This document shows positions 8,013 to 15,315 of a stretch of DNA of 49,896 nucleotides, in pieces (positions within the stretch are counted from its first letter, which is position 1; each line of letters opens with the position of its first letter). The notes below the pieces were generated by a model. The model was not told the origin of the DNA, made no database searches, and saw nothing but the letters and a program-made list of their open reading frames with translations. Origin of the DNA: JANXYW01 sp964458665 (lineage in GTDB: Bacteria > Chloroflexota > Dehalococcoidia > DSTF01 > JACRBR01); contig CAYWOO010000244.1 of assembly GCA_964458665.1 (NCBI GenBank), forward strand, positions 1 through 49,896, in the 5' to 3' direction. Position numbers and translations under genes: made by a program.

Positions 8013-8579
8013 ATGACGACGGACACATCGGCGCAGGCCCCCAGACCGCGCAAGGCCGGCGCCCTCCACTTCCCGCTACAGGACGGCGAGCAGGTCATCA
8101 TGGTCTGCCGCAAGCACTGGTTCTACCTCTGGCCGCGCACCCTCATCATCGCCCTTGTCGCGATCGTCCCTGTCATCATCGCGGCCGTGCTGTTCTCGAA
8201 GAGCACGGGCCTCGGCGGTAATCCGGGCAAAGCGTTCGCAGTCATCTCGCTGCTCTACCTCGCGTATTGGGCGATCCGCGCGTTCCTAAACTGGTATCGC
8301 TACCACAACGATATCTGGGTCGTCACCAACCAGCGGATCGTCGATAGCACGAAGACGAACCCGTTCAGCCTCAAGATCTCCACCGCGGACCTCGTCAACA
8401 TCCAGGATATGACGGTCGAACGGAGCGGCGTCTTCCGGACGATGTTCGACTTCGGCGATGTCGTCTGCCAGACGGCGGCCGATATCCAGGAATTCCGCAT
8501 GGTCGGCGTGCCCAACCCGCAAGAGGTTCAGCTCCTCGTCGACAAAGAACGCGACCGCGAACGCATGCGCGGCCGCTAG
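8013..8579 (+). CDS. PH-domain (bPH2/DUF304-like) membrane protein
   Basis: A 188-residue protein with a cytoplasmic N-terminus, two membrane segments (about residues 43-65 and 73-93), and a C-terminal bacterial PH-like domain. The WVVTNQRIVDSTKTNPFS segment followed by DLVNIQDMTVERSG is typical of YdbS/YdbT-like proteins. Function in the family is poorly defined (membrane-associated, sometimes linked to secretion or stress). The ATG at 8013 is preceded by ACGGAGGCAGC, a good Shine-Dalgarno. It is a single gene between repeat-filled gaps. Confidence 0.8.
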   Translation: MTTDTSAQAPRPRKAGALHFPLQDGEQVIMVCRKHWFYLWPRTLIIALVAIVPVIIAAVLFSKSTGLGGNPGKAFAVISLLYLAYWAIRAFLNWYRYHNDIWVVTNQRIVDSTKTNPFSLKISTADLVNIQDMTVERSGVFRTMFDFGDVVCQTAADIQEFRMVGVPNPQEVQLLVDKERDRERMRGR

Positions 8580-8710
8580 CCCGCGGCCGCATTCCGGCCT
8601 ACGGGCGGACCTGCGCGCCACAAACCCCGCAATGGGTGTAATCTATGGATCCGCCGTCCGTCCCCCGACGACTGACGACCGAAGACCGACCATCCAAGGA
8701 GGTACACATC

Positions 8711-9553
8711 ATGAAGAACCTGCGCGGCGCAACCGCCATCGTTACCGGCGCATCACGCGGCATCGGGCCGTACATCGCGAGGACGCTCGCTTCACAGGGC
8801 GTCAATCTTGTCCTCGCGGCACGGTCTGCGGAGAAGCTCGATGAGACGCGCCGTGCGTGCGAGGCGCTCGGCATCAGGGCGATCTCCGTCACCACCGACG
8901 TCACATCGATGGACGACCTGCGGCGGCTCGTCGCTGCGGCGGAGCGCGAGTTCGGCGCGATCGACATCCTGGTCAACAATGCCGGCATCGAGACGACCGG
9001 CGCGCTGGAGAGCCTGACGTTCGAGCAGATCGATCAGCTGCTCACGACGAATCTCCACGCGCCCATCTGGCTGTCGAAGATGGTGTTGTCCGGGATGGTG
9101 GCGCGGAAACGCGGCGCGATCGTGCACGTGTCTTCCATGGCCGGCAAGTCGGCCGCGCCATACAACTCCACCTATTCGGCAAGCAAGTACGGCCTCAACG
9201 GATTCTGCGAATCGGTGAACATCGAACTCGACGGGACGGGCGTACACATGGCCGCCGTATGTCCCGGATTCGTCAGCGAAGCGGGCATGTGGAAGGACCG
9301 TGGCGGCACGGCGCCGAAGATGATGCGCGAGGTATCGCCCCAGAAGGTAGCGGACGGTGTGCTGAAGGCCGTGCGGGGCGCGCAAGAAGTGCTGGTGATG
9401 CCGATGCCGATCCGGCCGCTGCTGGCCCTGGGACAACTGGCGCCGGGCCTGCAGCGTGGGATCGTGAAGCGCATGGGCATCGTGAAGGCGATGCGGGATG
9501 CGCCCGCGCCAGCGCCCGAGCGCGAGACCGCAGATACCGTGCGACACGACTAA
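8711..9553 (+). CDS. Short-chain dehydrogenase/reductase (SDR)
   Basis: A 280-residue classical SDR oxidoreductase using NAD(P)H. It has the cofactor-binding TGASRGIG near residue 14, the NNAG motif, and the catalytic Y155-x3-K159 in YSASKYG, preceded by the catalytic Ser region HVSSMAG. The start at 8711 is chosen because AAGGAGGT lies 9 bases upstream; an earlier in-frame ATG at 8645 falls inside the leader repeat. A long C-terminal part after residue 190 (PIRPLLALGQLAPGLQ) resembles SDRs that act on lipids or ketones. Substrate unknown. Confidence 0.88.
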   Translation: MKNLRGATAIVTGASRGIGPYIARTLASQGVNLVLAARSAEKLDETRRACEALGIRAISVTTDVTSMDDLRRLVAAAEREFGAIDILVNNAGIETTGALESLTFEQIDQLLTTNLHAPIWLSKMVLSGMVARKRGAIVHVSSMAGKSAAPYNSTYSASKYGLNGFCESVNIELDGTGVHMAAVCPGFVSEAGMWKDRGGTAPKMMREVSPQKVADGVLKAVRGAQEVLVMPMPIRPLLALGQLAPGLQRGIVKRMGIVKAMRDAPAPAPERETADTVRHD

Positions 9554-9645
9554 GGCCTTTGGCAGCGTGGCTGCACGACGCGGACTGAAAGCCCACGCCA
9601 CGGGACACGTCACCAACCGACGCGGCGGCATTCCCGCCGGCGCGG

Positions 9646-10104
9646 GTGTTCCGCGCCGTCCATGCGCCGATACTCCATGTGATGGATGATTTCCGTGCGC
9701 AGCTGAGCCATGTCGTCGAGGCGATGATCGCGGCGAACGTCGAGCCGGTGTTCCTGGTGGTCGACCTCATCGGCGTCGAATACGTCAAGCGCCAGCACGG
9801 CGCCGAGAGCCTCGACAAGTTCCACGAAGCGGCATCGGGTGCGATCGAGGGTGCGTCGCAGGGCGGCACCGCGATTTCGTACGGCGAAGGGCGCATCGTG
9901 GGCATCCTGCCCGGCCACGGGCGCCTCAAGACGTTCGCCATCATCGAGAAGCTGCGGCGGGCGCTTCCGATGCTCGCGCAGTCGTTCGATTGCATCCTCC
10001 AGCCGGATTTCGACGTGCTGGAGTACGAAGAGGGAACCGGCATCGCCGGCGTCATGGCGCAACTTGTGACGCGCCCGCTGATGCCCGTGCGCGACGCGGC
10101 CTGA
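9646..10104 (+). CDS. Small protein with degenerate GGDEF-like fold
   Basis: A 152-residue protein. The stretch VFLVVDLIGVEYVKRQHG, then SYGEGRIVGILPGHG, then a helix with IIEKLRRAL, follows the order of a diguanylate cyclase domain: the DxD-like metal loop, the GGDEF turn, and the post-motif helix. The signature GG(D/E)EF is replaced by YGEGR, so catalysis is unlikely. It may be a sensor or protein-binding remnant. The start is uncertain: GTG at 9646 or ATG at 9682; neither has a Shine-Dalgarno. The family call is my pattern recognition and not firm. Confidence 0.5.
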   Translation: MFRAVHAPILHVMDDFRAQLSHVVEAMIAANVEPVFLVVDLIGVEYVKRQHGAESLDKFHEAASGAIEGASQGGTAISYGEGRIVGILPGHGRLKTFAIIEKLRRALPMLAQSFDCILQPDFDVLEYEEGTGIAGVMAQLVTRPLMPVRDAA

Positions 10105-10229
10105 CGGGCTGCGAAAAGCGCACACCGGCGCTATTGCCTCGGACAGCGACGATCCCCGACAATCGCACGGTAGCCTGTCCGGCGGCCTGCGAAGGCCGAT
10201 CGGCGCGCCCACAGGGGCCGTCTGTCTAC

Positions 10230-10259
10230 TTGACCGAAGGCGCCCTTCGATCACACAAT
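10230..10259 (+). promoter_or_regulatory. Possible sigma70-type promoter of the ferritin-like operon
   Basis: TTGACC (10230-10235) and CACAAT (10254-10259) separated by 18 bp, with an inverted repeat CGAAGG-CGC-CCTTCG between them. The position, about 50 bp before the ATG at 10307, fits. The -10 match is only moderate. Confidence 0.35.
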
Positions 10260-10306
10260 TGCCAAAGTTAAGCGCTCGCTAAGCTAAGAGCAGGAGGTCG
10301 CCATCC

Positions 10307-11674
10307 ATGGCAGACACAATCACCATTCCCGCCAACCTCGCCGCTAAGGCGAAGGAAAAGGGCTGGCCCGACGATTTGTTGGAGCAGGCGTTGGCTGCCG
10401 GCGCCGGAGCCGACCAGATCATCGGCTACATGGATCAGGGCGTCACAGTCGAGCAGGCCCGCGGCTTCCTCGCCACACAGGCCGCTGGCGGCGGTGGCCC
10501 GGAGCCTTCCGCGGAACTCACGGCCGCCGCGGAACTCGCAAAGTGGCCCGAAGAACTGATCCGGCAGGCGCTCACGGCCGGCGCTTCCGAGACGGACTTG
10601 ATGAACTTCATGAACATGGGCGTCACCGCCGACCAGGCGCGCGAGTTCATGGCGCAGGGCGGCGCGCCGCAGCTGGATCTCAGCTGGATGCAGGTACCCA
10701 CCGAATGGAACACCCGCGCTCGGCCGACCAAGCACGGCCTCACGCTCGAAGCGATCAACATCGGCAAGTACGGCGAAATTCCTGACGTGTGGCCGTACCA
10801 AACGGAGATGCCGCGCGGCGCCATCCCCATCCCCGGCGTCGAGTCGATGGGCTACTCCATCTTCGAAAAGCAGGAGGTGTGGGCCGACAACTGTGCGCAC
10901 TTGTACGAAGAAGCCATCCAGCGACGCTGGCGCCCGGCCACCGACGTGCCATGGGCAACGATCGAGCCGCTTCCTGACGATGTCGAGCGCGCGATGTGCC
11001 AGATCTGCACACACATCTCCGAGAAGGAGCAGATGGAGGCGGACGTGCTGGGCCGCTGGGAGCCGGATATCTCCTACGGCTACCACGAGGTCAAGCTCTA
11101 CCTGGCGACGACGATCTTCGAGAACGCGCGCGCCGTCGAAGTGTTCCGGAAGCGCGCGCTCTCGAACGGCGGCGGTCTCGGCATGCAGTCGCCCGGCTGG
11201 GGCTTCCGTTCGATCGTCGACGCGCGCAACTTCACGGAAATGCTGACGATTCAGATGGTGCTGCACGACAGCCTGACGCTGGCGCAGTACCAGTACCTGG
11301 AGAAGTACGCGAAGAACCCCGCGGAGCAGTACATTGCCGCCCACGCCATGCAGGACAAGGCGCGCCACCTCGCGTACGCGATCAGCCACATCAAGTACGT
11401 GATGATGCACCGCGCCGACCGCCGCGACGAGATCATGCGCTACCTCGATAAGGGCGAGGGCATGATGCTGCAGGACGACAAGAAGGACCCGGCGACCAAG
11501 GCCGCGTTCGCCATCTACTTCGGCGGCGGCAAGGCCAACATCAAGGAAGGCCTCGCGACCTACAACCAGATGCGTCGTCGCGCCGTCGAGCAGTACCTTG
11601 CGCGGCTAAAGTGGGCTACGATTGAGCGCGCAGAGCGATTGGACCCGGGCCTGAAGGCCTACATCCAGGACTAG
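10307..11674 (+). CDS. Ferritin-like (diiron-type) protein with duplicated N-terminal module
   Basis: A 455-residue protein. Residues 1-115 hold two related units of about 40 residues (KGWPDDLLEQALAAGA ... QGVTVEQARGFLA and KWPEELIRQALTAGA ... MGVTADQAREFMA), small helical modules. The rest is a four-helix ferritin/R2-like domain: EEAIQRRWRPATDVPW, SEKEQMEADVLGRWE (E239/E241), ATTIFENARAVEVFRKRAL (E272), and MQDKARHLAYAISH (D350, H354). In diiron relatives the second helix reads DEARHVEVF; here His is replaced by A275, so the metal site looks incomplete or altered. AGGAGG precedes the ATG. The next gene, 69 bp on, is an SCP2-like protein. Enzymatic role unknown; an oxygenase or desaturase-like ancestor is inferred. 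Confidence 0.72.
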   Translation: MADTITIPANLAAKAKEKGWPDDLLEQALAAGAGADQIIGYMDQGVTVEQARGFLATQAAGGGGPEPSAELTAAAELAKWPEELIRQALTAGASETDLMNFMNMGVTADQAREFMAQGGAPQLDLSWMQVPTEWNTRARPTKHGLTLEAINIGKYGEIPDVWPYQTEMPRGAIPIPGVESMGYSIFEKQEVWADNCAHLYEEAIQRRWRPATDVPWATIEPLPDDVERAMCQICTHISEKEQMEADVLGRWEPDISYGYHEVKLYLATTIFENARAVEVFRKRALSNGGGLGMQSPGWGFRSIVDARNFTEMLTIQMVLHDSLTLAQYQYLEKYAKNPAEQYIAAHAMQDKARHLAYAISHIKYVMMHRADRRDEIMRYLDKGEGMMLQDDKKDPATKAAFAIYFGGGKANIKEGLATYNQMRRRAVEQYLARLKWATIERAERLDPGLKAYIQD

Positions 11675-11743
11675 CAGGAGGCGGGCGACGCGTCCGCGGC
11701 AACTAGCGCAGCGAGGCCGCAAGCCCGCAGCAGGAGAACCAAC

Positions 11744-12184
11744 ATGCCATCATTTCCGTCCGTCGACTGGTTCAACGCCATCAAGGACATCGTCAACAAG
11801 GACCCGGACTACCGCGCGCTCGGCACCGTTGACTGCATCGTCGGCGTCAAGGTCGGGAGCAAGATCTTCGAGCTGACGTTCGACGCGTTCGAGTGCACCA
11901 CCGTGCGCGAGGCCGCCGAGACCGATCTGCGCGATATGGACTTCTGGCTCGAGCAGCCCTACGACAAGTGGGTGGAGATGCTGGAGAACATCAAGAAGAA
12001 CGGCAAGTCCGATCTTTCACACACGCTCAACACCATCGACCTGAGCATGCCCGAGGGCCTGGCGCGCGCCCACGACGGGTACCGCCGCGACGCCTTCTAC
12101 CGCTTCAACCAGTCCATCCAGGACTTCTTCAACGCCGCTGCAAAGATCGACACGAAGTTCCTCGCCGAGACCGCCGTCGCATAG
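11744..12184 (+). CDS. SCP2-like sterol/lipid-binding domain protein
   Basis: A 146-residue soluble protein resembling the SCP2 sterol-carrier fold: alternating strands around VDCIVGVKVGSKIFELTFDAFECTTV, then helices with WVEMLENIKKNGKSDLSHTLNTIDL. The ATG follows AGGAGAACC. It is 69 bp after the ferritin-like gene and ends in a strong terminator, so the two form a clear operon. An SCP2-type partner suggests that the ferritin-like protein handles a hydrophobic substrate (inference). The family assignment is moderate. Confidence 0.65.
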   Translation: MPSFPSVDWFNAIKDIVNKDPDYRALGTVDCIVGVKVGSKIFELTFDAFECTTVREAAETDLRDMDFWLEQPYDKWVEMLENIKKNGKSDLSHTLNTIDLSMPEGLARAHDGYRRDAFYRFNQSIQDFFNAAAKIDTKFLAETAVA

Positions 12185-12210
12185 TCGCGCCACGCACACT
12201 CGCAACATCA

Positions 12211-12241
12211 GAACCCCGGCGCTGGATCGCCGGGGTTCTTT
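12211..12241 (+). terminator. Rho-independent terminator of the ferritin-like/SCP2 operon
   Basis: A perfect 11-bp stem GAACCCCGGCG / CGCCGGGGTTC with a 6-nt loop CTGGAT, followed by TTT. It starts 27 bp after the stop codon at 12184. Confidence 0.85.
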
Positions 12242-12297
12242 GCGCCTGCCCTGCCCTGGACATCGCATTCCGGCGTAGACTCCAAGGGCGGACGCGA

Positions 12298-12358
12298 AGC
12301 GTGTGGCATAGCCGCCCTCGGCTGTGCGTCCGGCAAAGCCGGACCGACGCAGTACGCC
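12298..12358. repeat. Dispersed repeat, family E (GTGGCATAGCCGnCC ... CCGGCAAAGCCGG)
   Basis: GCGTGTGGCATAGCCGCCC, then TCGGCTGTGCGTCCGGCAAA and GCCGGACCGACGCAG, with an internal CCGGC-AAA-GCCGG hairpin. Close copies lie at about 32174-32230 and 44060-44120. The 12185-12412 gap otherwise holds only the terminator. Confidence 0.75.
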
Positions 12359-12412
12359 CTCCCTTCTGCCCCACGCTAGTCGCGTGCGCGACGGTCCGCA
12401 CCGATTGTTAGA

Positions 12413-12961
12413 ATGCGCTTTCTTCCAATCGTGCCGCAGCCCCGAGGCAACCGCACCGTGCCGACGACGAACTCCGCGCTCTACCGACTCGATCGCGACC
12501 TCACGCGCGAGCAAGTGATCGCAGCGCTCGCAGCCATGCCTAGCCGCCTCCGCGAGCTGCTTTCGGGCCACGCCGCCGCCGCGCTCACGCATCGATCCGC
12601 TGACGGCGAGTGGACGCCGATCGAGAGCTGCCGCCACATCCGCGACATCGTGCAGGTCTACGGCATGCGCTTCAAGTGGATGATCCTGCAGGACGATCCG
12701 TTCCTGCCCGACTACGACGAAAACCGCTGGGCCGCCGGGAGCCCAGACGGCGCCGCCGACATCGAGAGCCTGCTGGGCGAAATCGCCGCGTACCGCGGCG
12801 AGACGATTCGCCTGCTACGGTCGCTGGCGCCGGACGCATGGCAACGCACAGGCCGCCACGAAGTCACGGGCGCGGTCGAACTCGAAGCATACGTCCGTCA
12901 CGAACTGGCGCACGAAGAGCAACATCTAGCGCAGCTCGCCCGATCTCTACCCACCGCCTAG
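12413..12961 (+). CDS. DinB-like four-helix protein
   Basis: A 182-residue DinB/YfiT-type putative metal-binding protein. The His residues expected for the metal site are seen in GEWTPIESCRHIRDI (first helix pair) and in the C-terminal HELAHEEQHLAQL. WTP after the first helix is the family's usual turn. Members include thiol-dependent transferases, many of unknown substrate. The start is uncertain: ATG 12413 or downstream GTGs at 12431 and 12458; none has a clear Shine-Dalgarno. A hexamer TAGAAT overlaps the first ATG. Confidence 0.75.
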   Translation: MRFLPIVPQPRGNRTVPTTNSALYRLDRDLTREQVIAALAAMPSRLRELLSGHAAAALTHRSADGEWTPIESCRHIRDIVQVYGMRFKWMILQDDPFLPDYDENRWAAGSPDGAADIESLLGEIAAYRGETIRLLRSLAPDAWQRTGRHEVTGAVELEAYVRHELAHEEQHLAQLARSLPTA

Positions 12962-13012
12962 TCACGAATCACCATCACTATCCACTCCACCCCGTGCTAC
13001 GATCACGCCGCT

Positions 13013-13810
13013 ATGAGCGATCCAGAACGCGACCTCGCCCGCCGCGCACTCGCCGTCAACCAGGCGAACCTCGCGCTCGGGCACGAAGCCTTCGTTGCGG
13101 ACGGCGCGGCGTTCGTGCGCGACTCGGATTACCCGCGCGTGTACGACGCGAACCACGTCGCCGACATCACGGCATCGACGCCCGACGAGATCGCGCGGCT
13201 GCTCGCTCGCGTCGAGACGGAGTTCGAGCACTGCGCACATCGCCGGTACCACGCCGACTTCATGACGCCGCCGGCGTTGGAAGCGCGCCTGCAACTCGAT
13301 GGCTTTCAGGTCTCGAACTCGCTTGTCATGCTGCTTGAAGGCGTTCTGCGTGGCACAGCGAAGCCGTGTGACATCCGTGCCGTCGAGGGCGACGCGGCGT
13401 GGGAGGCGTTCTTCGCCCTCAACAAACACGATTGGCAGGAGTACGCTGCCCGCCTCGGCAAGAGCGACGACGCCACGACCGGGGTCGATCTCGCGCGTTC
13501 CCAGGTCGCCAAGTCGCCTCCGGTGCGGTACTGGCTGGCGTACGCGGACGGCGAAGCGCGCGGCTACTTCAATTCGTGGGAAGGCATCGATGGCGTCGGC
13601 CAGGTCGAGAACCTCTTCGTGCAGGCTGAGTACCGCCACCGCGGCCTCGCGACGGCGCTGATCCACCACTGCGTCGACGATGCACGCGCTCACGGTGCCG
13701 GCCCCATCGTCATCGTCGCCGATGCCACCGACACGCCGAAGCAGATGTACGCCGCCATGGGCTTCCGCCCCGTCGCCATCAAGCGCGAATACCTCAAGAC
13801 GGTGGGGTAA
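13013..13810 (+). CDS. GNAT-family N-acetyltransferase
   Basis: A 265-residue protein with a C-terminal GNAT domain (about residues 125-262). The acetyl-CoA loop is QAEYRHRGLATAL (the Q/RxxGxG/A motif), preceded by the strand QVENLFV and followed by MYAAMGFRPVAIKREYLK. The N-terminal 120 residues are a separate, possibly degenerate GNAT-like half. Substrate unknown. No Shine-Dalgarno; TACGAT lies 9 nt upstream of the ATG (12998-13003), fitting a leaderless start. Confidence 0.85.
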   Translation: MSDPERDLARRALAVNQANLALGHEAFVADGAAFVRDSDYPRVYDANHVADITASTPDEIARLLARVETEFEHCAHRRYHADFMTPPALEARLQLDGFQVSNSLVMLLEGVLRGTAKPCDIRAVEGDAAWEAFFALNKHDWQEYAARLGKSDDATTGVDLARSQVAKSPPVRYWLAYADGEARGYFNSWEGIDGVGQVENLFVQAEYRHRGLATALIHHCVDDARAHGAGPIVIVADATDTPKQMYAAMGFRPVAIKREYLKTVG

Positions 13811-13825
13811 TCGGATAGACCACGC

Positions 13826-13970
13826 AGCGCGGGCTTTTCAGCCCGCGCTGTGCGCTGCACGAGCACCTCACCTCCGGCCTTCGGCCACCTCCTCTCCACG
13901 ACGTGGAGAGGAGGAGCGTTTCGAACAGCAGCTCGCAGATGGAGCGCGGGCGCCCCGCCCGTAACGTCCC
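13826..13970. repeat. Cluster of family B and family A palindromes
   Basis: 13826-13855 holds AGCGCGGGCTTTTCAGCCCGCGCT (family B). 13858-13915 is a family A unit with CCTCTCCAC-GAC-GTGGAGAGG. 13938-13968 holds GGAGCGCGGGCGCCCCGCCCGTAACG, repeated at about 17590 and 17712. No gene is seen in this 201-bp gap. Confidence 0.75.
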
Positions 13971-14011
13971 ACGCACGAAGCCCGAACGCCTCACATCGCT
14001 ACACTGCGCGC

Positions 14012-15010
14012 ATGAAGGAGCATCTCACGCGCGAGTACTCGCAGCGCCTCGGCACACTGACCGCTGCGCAACTACAGCAAGCGCTCGATCGATTCGATCT
14101 GGGCGAGCTGCTCGATGCGCGCGCCGCGCCAGGCGGACTCTTCGGACAGAACGTGCTGCTCACGACATCGCGCGGCGGCTACGTGCTGCGCGGCTCGCCG
14201 CACTACGACGGGCAGTTCGAGAAGGAGCGCTGTTTCTCCCGCATCGTCTGCGAGCGTACGGCCGCCACAGCGCCATGGCCGTTTCTGATCGAACGTTCAC
14301 CGGAGCTGTTCGGCTGGAGCTACGCGCTGATGCCGCTGCTGCCCGGCGAGCACCTCTCCGACGGCGACGTGCAGAAAGCGCTGACCGACGGCGATCGCAT
14401 AGGCGTCGCGCGGGCGATGGGCGCGCATCTCGCCCTGCTACAGTCGGCCGCGTGGGACGCGCCGGCTGAGTACGATCACGCTGCCGACGGACTTGCACCT
14501 CTCGACGCGGCGTACGCCGAATGGTTCGTGGCGCGGATGCACGCTCGGCTCGCCACCGCCGTCGCCGACAACGACGCGACTACGCCGACCGATATCGATT
14601 GGGTGGAGTCGCTCATCGAACGCGGACGTGCCTGCCTGGCGGTGCCGTTCGCGCCGACACTCGTACACACCGACTACGCCGAGGGCAACGTCGTGGCAGA
14701 GCGCGAGGGTGGCTGGCGCGTCACGGGCGTCTTCGATCTCGGCGAGGCGTACATCGGCGACGGCGAATACGACCTCGCACGCCTCGGCTGCTGGTACGGG
14801 CGAAAGAGCTCGGAGACCCTACGCGCGTTCGTAGATGCGTACGCGGCGGCACGGCCGCTGCGTGACGCCTTCGCCGAGCGCATCGCGCTGTACATCCTCG
14901 CGGACCGCCTGATCTTCTGGGAGTTCGGCCAGCGCAACAAGATGTGGTTCAAGGAAGGCATGACGCTGCGCGCGTTCGCCGAGCCGTTCATGCTGATGCC
15001 GCTAGCATAG
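14012..15010 (+). CDS. Aminoglycoside phosphotransferase-family (APH/ChoK-like) kinase
   Basis: A 332-residue protein-kinase-like small-molecule kinase. The Brenner-type catalytic motif reads HTDYAEGN with D221 as base and N226 as metal ligand. The DFG-equivalent is VFDLGEAYIGDGEYDLA. The N-terminal ATP lobe has GLFGQNVLL and YVLRGSP, where the usual lysine is replaced by the Arg of LRGSP. The real substrate could be an amino alcohol, sugar or antibiotic. The ATG at 14012 is chosen because the upstream frame runs through repeats; there is no Shine-Dalgarno but TACACT lies 6 nt before it (14000-14005). Confidence 0.82.
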   Translation: MKEHLTREYSQRLGTLTAAQLQQALDRFDLGELLDARAAPGGLFGQNVLLTTSRGGYVLRGSPHYDGQFEKERCFSRIVCERTAATAPWPFLIERSPELFGWSYALMPLLPGEHLSDGDVQKALTDGDRIGVARAMGAHLALLQSAAWDAPAEYDHAADGLAPLDAAYAEWFVARMHARLATAVADNDATTPTDIDWVESLIERGRACLAVPFAPTLVHTDYAEGNVVAEREGGWRVTGVFDLGEAYIGDGEYDLARLGCWYGRKSSETLRAFVDAYAAARPLRDAFAERIALYILADRLIFWEFGQRNKMWFKEGMTLRAFAEPFMLMPLA

Positions 15011-15315
15011 TCGGGGTCCCGCGGTCGCGAAGCGAGCTGTCGGATCGCCGCTACTGTCATGCTGAAAGCAACGCGAAGGCATCTTGCCCGAACGACCCAG
15101 ATCCTTCGCTGCGGTCGTGGACGACACGCCCCCTTCATCCCACAACCCTCTGCGCTCCTTGCGGCTTTGCGATGAATCTCGGCGCCTCCGCGCTATGCTC
15201 TCGCCAACATAACGCTTGTACGAGCAAAGTGCTTTATACTCCACTCCACTCAAGGACCGCGGGACTGGGTTCAGAGAGGCCCTACCCGATCGGCGCTTGG
15301 AAGGAGCACCATCCC
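15011..15315. other. Intergenic region with repeats and leader of the AOR gene
   Basis: 15056-15126 is a family C copy. 15141-15178 is a degenerate family D phrase (CTCTGCGCTCC ... GCGATGAA). 15180-15315 is less GC-rich and probably holds the promoter: TATACT at 15235-15240, with no convincing -35. AAGGAG at 15301-15306 sets the ATG at 15316. Confidence 0.5.
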
